Below, piece by piece: positions 1 through 7,500 of a stretch of 15,446 bases of DNA (positions are counted from its first letter, which is position 1; each line of letters begins with the position of its first letter). This stretch comes from Lachnospiraceae bacterium (GTDB taxonomy: Bacteria > Bacillota > Clostridia > Lachnospirales > Lachnospiraceae). The notes beneath the pieces are model-generated. The model was not told the origin of the DNA. It made no database searches and saw only the letters and a program-made list of their open reading frames with translations. The position numbers and the translations under genes are program-made. The stretch spans positions 1-15,446 of the forward strand of contig DMLD01000101.1 in NCBI GenBank assembly GCA_003453515.1, written 5' to 3'.

Positions 1-779
1 CCCTCAACCACCGCGATGGTCAGCGAGTGATATATTCCCTGATCCACGCTCCCGACCACATCAAGCACCTTCTCAAAGGTCAGCTCCTGCTTAAAGTAGT
101 AGGATATGCACTCCTCGAGAAGACTTAAGGCGTCTCTGAGCGATCCGTCCGCGACTCTCGCTATATAATTAAGCGCCCTGTCCTCAGCCGACACTCCCTC
201 ACGCTCCAAAAGATCTCTCAGCCTTTCGACTATGGTATCCACCGAGATACGCTTGAAATCATATCTCTGGCACCTCGACTGTATGGTCGGCAGTACCTTC
301 TGCGGGTCGGTCGTCGCGAGGATAAATGTCATGTACTCCGGCGGTTCCTCAAGCGTTTTGAGCAGAGCGTTGAACGCGCTGTCGGTGAGCATGTGGACCT
401 CGTCGATGATGTAGACCTTTTTCCCACCGTCTATGGGGGCGTAGCTGACCTCCTCGACGATCTGCCTCACATCGGCAACTCCGTTGTTGGAGGCGCCATC
501 GATCTCCACGACATTCATCGATGAGCCGTCCTCTATGGAGCGGCATCTGTCGCACTCACAGCAGGGGCCGTCATCAGTCAGGTTCTCACAGTTGAGCGCC
601 TTGGCAAGTATCTTTGCAACTGTTGTTTTTCCGGTACCTCTCGTTCCGCAGAACAGATACGCATGTCCCACACGCCCTGACATGAGCTGATTTTTCAGAG
701 TGGTGACTATAGCCTCCTGTCCCTTCACATCCGCAAAGGTCCCGGGTCTGTATTTTCTGTATAATGCCTGATAAGACAT
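1..779 (-). CDS. dnaX: DNA polymerase III subunit gamma/tau, 5' part (C-terminus beyond window)
   Basis: DnaX is the AAA+ motor of the clamp loader, which opens the beta sliding clamp and places it on primed DNA at the replication fork. The visible 259 residues begin MSYQALYRKYRPGTF, a typical DnaX start. They contain a Walker A motif GTRGTGKT (45-52), the zinc module C64 plus C73-x2-C76-x2-C79, Walker B YIIDEVHM (123-130), sensor 1 LATTDPQ (154-160), the SRC arginine finger (168-170) and sensor 2 GSLRDA (212-217). The start at 779 is preceded by AGGGA at a suitable distance. The gene follows pfkA by 17 bases, so the two probably share a transcript. The tau-specific C-terminal region, and any programmed frameshift site that makes gamma, lie beyond the left edge. 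Identity is certain; the gene is cut only by the window. Confidence 0.97.
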   Translation of the reverse strand, partial: MSYQALYRKYRPGTFADVKGQEAIVTTLKNQLMSGRVGHAYLFCGTRGTGKTTVAKILAKALNCENLTDDGPCCECDRCRSIEDGSSMNVVEIDGASNNGVADVRQIVEEVSYAPIDGGKKVYIIDEVHMLTDSAFNALLKTLEEPPEYMTFILATTDPQKVLPTIQSRCQRYDFKRISVDTIVERLRDLLEREGVSAEDRALNYIARVADGSLRDALSLLEECISYYFKQELTFEKVLDVVGSVDQGIYHSLTIAVVE

Positions 780-796
780 ATCTTATCCCTTTCAAC

Positions 797-1870
797 TTAA
801 TCTCCGAAGGATATTCCAAGACTCTTGGTCTGACGTATGATCTCAGCCTCGGGATCCACATATTTAAGCTTTCCCGCAACCTCCTCAAGAGGTACCGGAA
901 CTATGTTGTCTCCTCTGAAGCCTACCATATATCCGAACTTTCCTTCAAGGATCAACTCGGCAGCCGCTGCCCCGAGCCTCGACGAGATGACCCTGTCATA
1001 CGCGCAGGGGCTTCCGCCTCGCTGCGTGTGTCCTGGAACTGTTATACGGATCTCCTGTCCCGTGCGCTCCTCTATCTTGGCGCCGATCTCATACGATACG
1101 CTCGGATACGGATTGTCCTTCAGCTTATTTTTACGCTCCTTCTTGGAAAGCGCCGCATCCTCCTTCGAGATGGCTCCCTCAGCCACGGCAAGTATCGAAA
1201 ACCTCTTGCCCGCCTTATTTCTCTTCTCTATGGCATCCACAACATGATCTATATCATAGGGGATCTCCGGGATCAGTATGACGTCGGCTCCTCCTGCGAT
1301 ACCCGCATACAGCGTCATCCATCCCACCTTATGACCCATGACCTCGACGATGAATACACGTCCGTGCGAGTACGCCGTTGTATGTATACAGTCTATGGCG
1401 TTGGTCGCGACCTCGATAGCCGAGTGGAAGCCGAATGTCAGATCCGTTCCCCAGATATCGTTGTCTATGGTCTTGGGAAGACCTACCACGTTGAGTCCTT
1501 CCTCCCTGAGCATATTGGCGCTCTTCTGTGTACCGTTGCCCCCAAGTATCACAAGACAGTCAAGGTTCAGCCTGTTGTATGTATCCACCATAGCCTTGAC
1601 CTTGTCCATGCCGTTCTCATCAGGCTTGCGCATATTTTTGAACGGCTGCCTCGATGAGCCGAGGATGGTTCCGCCCTCTGTAAGTATCCCTGAAAAATCA
1701 GACGGTGTCATCTCCCTGTAATTGCCGTACATAAGTCCCTTGTAGCCCTCAAGTATACCTATGATCTGTGTCTTGGGATCGGCATTGTACAGAGCCTTTG
1801 CGACTCCTCTCATGGTTGCATTCAGTGCCTGGCAGTCTCCGCCGCTCGTTAAAAATGCTACTCTTCTCAT
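797..1870 (-). CDS. pfkA: 6-phosphofructokinase, atypical clade (GGNGT / PKTIDND)
   Basis: Phosphorylates fructose 6-phosphate to fructose 1,6-bisphosphate, the committed step of glycolysis in the cytoplasm. The 357-residue protein has the PFK start VAFLTSGGDCQALNA (4-18), the phosphoryl-donor loop GGNGT (110-114), the catalytic PKTIDND (132-138, D136 matching E. coli D127), EVMGH (176-180) and PGHTQRGGSP (279-288). In classical ATP-PFK the donor loop reads GGDGS and the catalytic motif PGTIDND. Here Gly is kept at the ATP/PPi-discriminating position (113), but Lys133 replaces the ATP-type Gly and Asn112 replaces the Mg-binding Asp. Gly113 favours a nucleotide donor and Lys133 resembles PPi or mixed-clade enzymes, so the donor cannot be fixed from sequence. 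A charged insertion near 233-255 is also unlike E. coli. The ATG at 1870 fits best, with GGGGTGA just upstream and the family N-terminus; the open frame reaching 1945 has no ribosome site. It leads the operon into dnaX. Confidence 0.95.
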   Translation of the reverse strand: MRRVAFLTSGGDCQALNATMRGVAKALYNADPKTQIIGILEGYKGLMYGNYREMTPSDFSGILTEGGTILGSSRQPFKNMRKPDENGMDKVKAMVDTYNRLNLDCLVILGGNGTQKSANMLREEGLNVVGLPKTIDNDIWGTDLTFGFHSAIEVATNAIDCIHTTAYSHGRVFIVEVMGHKVGWMTLYAGIAGGADVILIPEIPYDIDHVVDAIEKRNKAGKRFSILAVAEGAISKEDAALSKKERKNKLKDNPYPSVSYEIGAKIEERTGQEIRITVPGHTQRGGSPCAYDRVISSRLGAAAAELILEGKFGYMVGFRGDNIVPVPLEEVAGKLKYVDPEAEIIRQTKSLGISFGD

Positions 1871-1970
1871 ACTCACCCCACATTCCGAGATGCCGCACAT
1901 CAGGGCTTGCCCCACGCCAACACCTCTTATCATCCACATTAACAAAAGCTGATCAATGCGTTACCTTGAC

Positions 1971-1999
1971 ATTATAGCACATCCACGATTTATACGCAA
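1971..1999 (-). promoter_or_regulatory. Extended -10 promoter for pfkA-dnaX
   Basis: Read on the minus strand, TTGCGT (1994-1999) is followed after 17 bases by a perfect TATAAT (1971-1976), itself preceded by TGC, giving an extended -10. This is a good sigma-A-type promoter. Transcription would start near 1964 and give a leader of about 94 bases before the pfkA start. An A/T-rich inverted repeat (AAAAAC at 2001-2006, GTTTTT at 2015-2020) lies just upstream of the -35 and could act as an UP-like element. The assignment is from motif matching only. Confidence 0.75.
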
Positions 2000-2027
2000 G
2001 AAAAACCCATCCGCGTTTTTGACAGGA

Positions 2028-2049
2028 TTTGTCCCCTTTTTGTCCCCTT
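2028..2049. repeat. Two tandem copies of an 11-bp element between divergent genes
   Basis: TTTGTCCCCTT occurs twice head to tail (2028-2038 and 2039-2049), and the match runs one T further. The 11-bp period is close to one helical turn, so a dimeric regulator could bind both copies on the same DNA face. The repeat covers about -42 to -20 of the proposed plus-strand promoter and sits about 30 bp upstream of the pfkA -35. A role as regulator site is inference. Confidence 0.5.
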
Positions 2050-2054
2050 TGGTG

Positions 2055-2063
2055 TGATAGAAT
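2055..2063 (+). promoter_or_regulatory. Candidate extended -10 promoter of the four-gene surface operon
   Basis: TGATAGAAT fits an extended -10 (TGn followed by TAGAAT, 5 of 6 to consensus). No good -35 stands at 16-18 bases upstream; that space holds the T/C-rich 11-bp direct repeat, as expected for an activator-dependent or extended -10 promoter. Transcription would begin near 2070, giving a leader of about 64 bases with a small hairpin (TGTATC 2095-2100 with GATACA 2107-2112). A weaker alternative pairs TTGGTG (2049-2054) with GATAAA (2074-2079) at 19-base spacing. Confidence 0.4.
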
Positions 2064-2133
2064 GACCGTACATGATAAAAATATCGATCATTATGTATCT
2101 TTAGGGATACACTGATAAAAGGAGGGAACACCC

Positions 2134-4512
2134 ATGAAAGGAATGACAAAAAGGATCATAGCGGTATGTATGACATTTGTTATACTGTCCGTAACTCCGC
2201 TAAACGATATCGCACCAAAGGAGATATCAAAACCCGCCACAGCCATGGCAGCCGAGGACGACAAGGGCGGAAAGTACGTCAGTGAAGTCCGCATAGGTCA
2301 GGGCGAAACCGAAGAGAAAGCAAAAAAGGAGCTCGAGGAGGGCGGATATACCATCCTTAAGGATGATGCCGGCAACTACGCCGATCTGAACGAGGGCGCC
2401 GGATCAAAGAGCGAATTAAAAACCGGTGCAAATGACAAAAAGGTCTACCTTGGATACAAAACGACCTCTGACCCCAAAAAGGCGATAACGGATCTCGCAA
2501 CAATAAACATGGGAACTCCGGATAATGCTCCATACTCCGAGACAGATTACAATGTTCTCATGAAAAAGACGATGGACTCCCATATAAAGCCCTTTGTCAA
2601 CAACTTCATCGCGGCTCTTGAAGAGTACCGTGAAAACTATAATAAGCCCAAAGACACACTCAACCACATCCGTGCCGATTATATGAGAAGGATACTTAAT
2701 AAGTTTACCGATGATGACACGGGCAAGCCCATGGGTGATCTTCTCCTTAATAAAACAAAGTATGAAATGGGAGATGCCGCTTACAATGCTCTTTCGGACT
2801 CTGAAAAGAAAGATCATGCGGACATCCTTACGATCCTTATGCAGGCAAACGGTCAGGCAACTCTTGCTATTGAAACACTGATAACAAAAGCAACCGATAC
2901 ATCCGATGACACCTGGATCGACAGGTTTACATCCACATCGTTATCGGAGCTTGAGGACCGGATGAGGGAGGAGCAGGACTTTTCCAACCAAAATGATCTG
3001 AACGCGGCATTGGACAAAAAATACAATGATACCGCAACCGAGCTTTTGAAAAAATGGGATGCTTTTCGTGAAGATATCACGGACTACGAGGACAAGGCCG
3101 ACGAGATAGAGGACTCGACCGACGATCTTGAAGACATGGTAGATGAGATTGAAAGCATGGATCTTCAAAATACAACCGATACGGATGAAGAAAAAATCTC
3201 GGAGGCAGCAAATGAGGTCACCAAGCATGCGATAGACGGTAGAGCCGTAGGTGTGGCTGCCTATCTTGAGGGGATAAATTATAACGGGAGCTCACTGCTT
3301 GATTATTTCAGCAGGGAATATGATGAGGTAAAAACAAACTCAGGTATACGTACTCTCTACCCTATAGTTGATGCTCTGTCTCCGGGGCAGATCGCAGGAT
3401 TGGAGTTTATGTCATTCATGGATCTGGTTTCCATAGCAATGGCAGACAAAGACACATATGCTGATGTAGAGAAAAGTATTGAAACCGCAGACCCTGTATC
3501 AGTATATGATGGTGTTGACAGAGAGATCTATGAAGAGGGCGGAGTTGCCATGACGACAGATGCACTCAGAAAACAGGCATCCCAGAACGTGGAACCCGAG
3601 AACTATAATGGAACACTTCCTATCATGCTGTGGTCGATCGTTATCGGCTTCGCAGCTGCTTCTATCGGGGTAAAGGCATTGGCTAATGTTATATTCAAAT
3701 TTGAAGTAGTAAAATGGGTGAAGGAAGCTTATGAAGAGGGCGTCAAGGTTTCATTTTCCGAACTCTCTGCGGAGACTATACATCGATATAATCTCTGGAA
3801 AAGCGGTTTTGGAAACACTTATGGACAATATCTTTCAGCCGGACTTGCAACTTTGGCAGTTATAATGACGATACTTTCCCTGATAGTCACCCTTATAGAT
3901 ATATCCTCCTATTATAGTACAAAATATCTTCCGATCCCCAATATAATGGTTGATGTGAACGATATCACCACTAAGGATGAGAATGGAGATGATATCCTGA
4001 TCAAGAATCAAACGGCATATTACAGAGCCGTTCGCTGCAATCGAAAAGCTGCAAAAGGCGGCATAGAAAAGAACAATTATGATGCGATGGGAGACAAGGC
4101 TGACTTAAATGGTGACATAGGACGTCAGTGGCTTGCGCTCTACGCTGTTAAGAATGAAAACGGCAGACCCATCCTTTCCGATTCCTTCAGGTATGTGAAG
4201 GGATCCGATTCGGTTCCTGAAGGCTACAGGATAGGTATCCACGAATTTGGTACGTTTAATAAGAAGGGGGACTCCGCTCCTGCTTTTAACTTAAATAATT
4301 CTAAATACCTGTTTGCCGGAGATCCGCCATCGATAAAGGTATACTATAAAATAGAAGATAAAACCGTGACCCAACTGACATCCTCCAAAGCCGGATCCAT
4401 CTTCTCTGTGGGCTCTCTGGCACTCGGAGGCGGTTTTGGCATCATAATCGGAGCACTCTTTATGGGACTTATCATGAGGAGAAGACGCCCTACGGAGGAA
4501 CGTGCGCTATGA
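2134..4512 (+). CDS. Gene 1: secreted, membrane-anchored MABP-like protein (paralogue of gene 4)
   Basis: No characterised protein is recognised. The 792-residue product starts with a signal peptide (charged MKGMTKR, hydrophobic core about 8-20, possible cleavage after ATAMA near 39). Residues 47-126 carry a MABP-like beta-prism motif: YVSEVR (48-53), ADLNEGAG (83-90), VYLGYKTT (104-111), AITDL (117-121). A helical, acidic region follows, with coiled-coil potential at about 310-345. Two membrane helices lie near 494-520 and 567-590, joined by a Lys-containing amphipathic stretch that suggests a cytoplasmic loop. Residues 600-741 form a second domain ending IKVYYKIE. The last helix (755-781, with G769-xxx-G773) precedes RRRRP, so the C-terminus should be cytoplasmic and most of the chain outside. 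It aligns along its length with gene 4, for example LYPIVDALSPGQ here and LYPVLDSMSYAQ there. The start is fixed by AAGGAGGG at 2119, 8 bases from ATG. It is the first gene of the operon. Function is unknown; an anchor or scaffold is a guess. Confidence 0.9.
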   Translation: MKGMTKRIIAVCMTFVILSVTPLNDIAPKEISKPATAMAAEDDKGGKYVSEVRIGQGETEEKAKKELEEGGYTILKDDAGNYADLNEGAGSKSELKTGANDKKVYLGYKTTSDPKKAITDLATINMGTPDNAPYSETDYNVLMKKTMDSHIKPFVNNFIAALEEYRENYNKPKDTLNHIRADYMRRILNKFTDDDTGKPMGDLLLNKTKYEMGDAAYNALSDSEKKDHADILTILMQANGQATLAIETLITKATDTSDDTWIDRFTSTSLSELEDRMREEQDFSNQNDLNAALDKKYNDTATELLKKWDAFREDITDYEDKADEIEDSTDDLEDMVDEIESMDLQNTTDTDEEKISEAANEVTKHAIDGRAVGVAAYLEGINYNGSSLLDYFSREYDEVKTNSGIRTLYPIVDALSPGQIAGLEFMSFMDLVSIAMADKDTYADVEKSIETADPVSVYDGVDREIYEEGGVAMTTDALRKQASQNVEPENYNGTLPIMLWSIVIGFAAASIGVKALANVIFKFEVVKWVKEAYEEGVKVSFSELSAETIHRYNLWKSGFGNTYGQYLSAGLATLAVIMTILSLIVTLIDISSYYSTKYLPIPNIMVDVNDITTKDENGDDILIKNQTAYYRAVRCNRKAAKGGIEKNNYDAMGDKADLNGDIGRQWLALYAVKNENGRPILSDSFRYVKGSDSVPEGYRIGIHEFGTFNKKGDSAPAFNLNNSKYLFAGDPPSIKVYYKIEDKTVTQLTSSKAGSIFSVGSLALGGGFGIIIGALFMGLIMRRRRPTEERAL
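4494..4499 (+). promoter_or_regulatory. Ribosome binding site of gene 2 inside gene 1
   Basis: GGAGGA lies 9 bases before the gene 2 ATG, within the last codons of gene 1. The gene 1 stop and gene 2 start overlap as ATGA (4509-4512), the classic arrangement for translational coupling. Confidence 0.8.
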
Positions 4513-7500
4513 ATAAAATAAAAACAAAAAGGATAACAGCTTTTGCAGCTGCCACCATACTTACATTGCAGAGTGCTTTCGGGATACTCGGCGTTGTCAG
4601 TGTGCCCATAAGTGCCGAGGCAGCTACCACATTCAAGGATGCTTCCTTTGATTCCTTTGTATCCCTGATGGCATCGGAAGACGAGATAATACTTGACAGC
4701 TCCGTAACTCTTTCAGAGACGGTGGTTCTTAGCGATGGCCGCACACATACGATCGATCTGAATGGTAATGACATAGATATGATCTCTGAATCAGGCAGTG
4801 CGACGGGAAGTGTTTTTGAGGTCAGTGCCGGCACAACTCTCATCATCAGGGACGATACCGGCGAAGATGCCGGCGAGATCAGGGGAGGACATTCAGCCGG
4901 AAACGGCGGAGGGATATGCCTCCTGGATTCATCAAAGCTCATCATGAACGGAGGCGGGATCTCCGGTAATATCGCCGAGAACGGATCCGGTATATATATC
5001 GGGGAAGGCTGCAGTGCCACACTTGATGGTGTAAGCATAACCGGAAACGACGACGGTCATGAGAAAAATGTCATGCGCAGCTTTTGGTTGTTTGGACGAT
5101 CAAGATCGGTCCAAAACAAAACACGCGGCGGCGGGATATATGTGTCACAGACAGGATCATGCGAACTGAATGGCTGTACCATCGAATCAAACAATACCTC
5201 TGAAAAGGGCGCCGGAGTATATAATGAAGGCTTCCTGGAGGTCAGTGATACGGTGATAAAGAATAATGTTCTTAAGGACTCCGGCGAAGGAGCAGGCATA
5301 TACACTTCAGGAGACGCCATCGTGACCGGATCTGAGATCACGGACAACAAGGACGCCAAGAACGGAGGAGGCATCTGCAATACAGCAAAGCTCTCCATAG
5401 AGAACTCTGCCATATCCGGTAACAGCGCAAGAGCTAACGGCGGCGGGATATATCAGTCTGATTCATCTGCGGAGAGCAAGCTCACTCTGTCCGGAAACAA
5501 TCAGATTAATAATAATGTTGCGAACAGGGGAGGCGGGATATATTTAAACTGCAACGGAGCAAAGGAAAAGCATATTATAAAGAACACTTCTTTTTCAGGC
5601 AATTATTCATATATTTACGGCGGTGCGCTGATGCTGGGTGATTCGGGAAGCGAGGTCGAGCTTTCAGATGTTATCATGGAAGGAAACGTCAGCGAGGTAG
5701 ACGGAGGAGCTGTTTACTCCGAAAGCTCTATCACCGTTAATGACAGTATGATCAAACAAAATATTGCATATTCTGGCGGAGGGGGGATGTATCTTGCCTA
5801 TTCCGATGGGAAGAAAAGGAGCTTTTCTCTCGCCAACTCTTCCATTTCCGAGAATATCGCCAAGAAAACCGGCGGCGGGATACGCCTTTATGATAACCGG
5901 AACACAGAGGTCTCCCTGGGCAGTGGGAAAAACATTATCTATATGAATAAAGAGGGTGATGAGAGCGAGGGAGATTCAAACCTTGTATTTGAAAAATTCA
6001 CAAGGATCGGCATCACAGGTAAGTTTGATAAGGAATCAATGATAGGCGTGACTGTGATGGAAGACTGTGATCCCAAGGATCTGACCACAGATTTTTCAGA
6101 TCACAACAATGTACCTGCATATACTTACTTTACCTACGACAGAAATGATTACAAGATCGCAGAGGAGGATAAGAGAGCCGAAGCCTATCTGGCAAAAAGA
6201 CTCAAGCCATCCGCATCGGGTTATACCATAACGGTAAATGTCAAGGTCACAAACGATGCAGATGACTGGGATGATGCTCATGTGGAGATATGGGGCAGAA
6301 AGAGCAACGGAACAGGCGAGAAATACAAGGTTTACACTACCCCCGATATCAAGGAGCATTTTGACGATGAGGGTGATACCTATACACTGACCTATGACTG
6401 CGGGAAGACCTTTCCTGTGAGCGTAGATGTATATACCAACTTCGGAGGAGGCGGTATATACAGGGGATGGGAAGCAGATACGACCATTATGATAAACGGC
6501 GTCAACTGCAAGAGTACACACCTTGAGAAATCCCTCTGGGGCAACACCGCCAAGAAGGGAGTAGCCAACAACCTGATCGATATAGAAAGCGACAAGTTTC
6601 CCCATATAGAGCAGAAGGAGATAGATCAGAGAAAAGAGATAGATCTTGCAAAGGAGAAGACAAAAGAGGTATCTCTGACTCTCGTTGACCAGTACGGCGT
6701 TGAGATCAAACCGGATGACGATAAAGCCTTCAAGATCGAGAACATCTCCTATCCGAACGAGGACACCTATGAAAACAAAGACGGTCACGGGCTTAAGTGG
6801 GTATTTGATACGACCAAAAAGGACGAATGCCACAACTCTACATATGTTGTAAGCTTCAAATCATCGGATAAGGACTGGACTGAGGTTCCCATAACCGTCA
6901 GATTCAAGCCCTCTCTCACAGTGACGATACGTGTAGGCTCAAAGGCTTCCGGATATGAGATCATAGAGAAACATGAAGGCAGTGCAGGAGAGTCCATCAG
7001 CTTTTCAAAGCCGGCTGCCGCTAAGGGATATGAGCTTAAATCTCCGACCAAGGACAATTCGTGTGTGCTCACCGAGAAAAGCGAAGGCAACTATGACTTT
7101 ACTTTTATAGCACAGAACGTGGTCATAACCTTTGAGAGCAGTCCGATAAAATACAAGGTATACTACCTGCCAAATACATCCAATAATGATACCAAAAAAA
7201 GACAAACGACCATGAAATACGACAATGCGTATTTCCTTGAAAAAAAGATCTTCAATAACAAGAATTACAATTTCATCGGCTGGAATACCGAGCCCGACGG
7301 TTCCGGTACAGCATATGACGGAGGAGCCAGGGTCATAAACCTTACCGATAAGAAGGATACCATAGTGATGCTCTATGCGCAGTGGGAAGATCCTGATGCA
7401 GAGAATAACCCGACTACAGTTACCGGATCGGCAGTTTCAGGATCAGCACTTAGCGCATCAATATTCTCCGGAGGAAATCTGGCACTATGGTTTGGCTTTG

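Larger units (their letters stand above)
4905..5894 (+). repeat. Beta-helix rung array of gene 2 (about 12 rungs)
   Basis: Degenerate 75-93-base units each encode a GG-small-(I/V/M/L) turn followed by a strand such as IYL or IYV and an NxG-type turn. The spacing breaks once: between the rungs at residues 159 and 207 there are 48 residues instead of about 26. Several units share the DNA word GGCGGCGGGATATA, also present in gene 3. Confidence 0.85.

Noticed and set aside
764..1657. Long plus-strand open frame of 297 codons antisense to pfkA
   Set aside because: It lies opposite the well-conserved pfkA and dnaX start, has no recognisable domains and lacks a convincing ribosome site. It is a by-product of codon use on the other strand.
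1871..1945. N-terminal extension of pfkA to an upstream ATG at 1945
   Set aside because: The extra residues match nothing in the PFK family, no ribosome site precedes that ATG, and GGGGTGA sits correctly before the ATG at 1870.
2019..2024. Perfect TTGACA as a plus-strand -35 box
   Set aside because: At 16-18 bases downstream the sequence is GTCCCC-like with no -10; the only good -10 (TAGAAT) is 33 bases away.
4905..5894. Beta-helix repeats as evidence of a true autotransporter or chlamydial Pmp
   Set aside because: There is no C-terminal outer-membrane barrel, the flanks indicate a Gram-positive host, and the protein ends in a membrane helix with a basic tail. Only the rung pattern is shared.
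6096..6833. Minus-strand open frame of 245 codons inside gene 2
   Set aside because: It is hydrophobic noise opposite a clear coding sequence, with no ribosome site or known domain.
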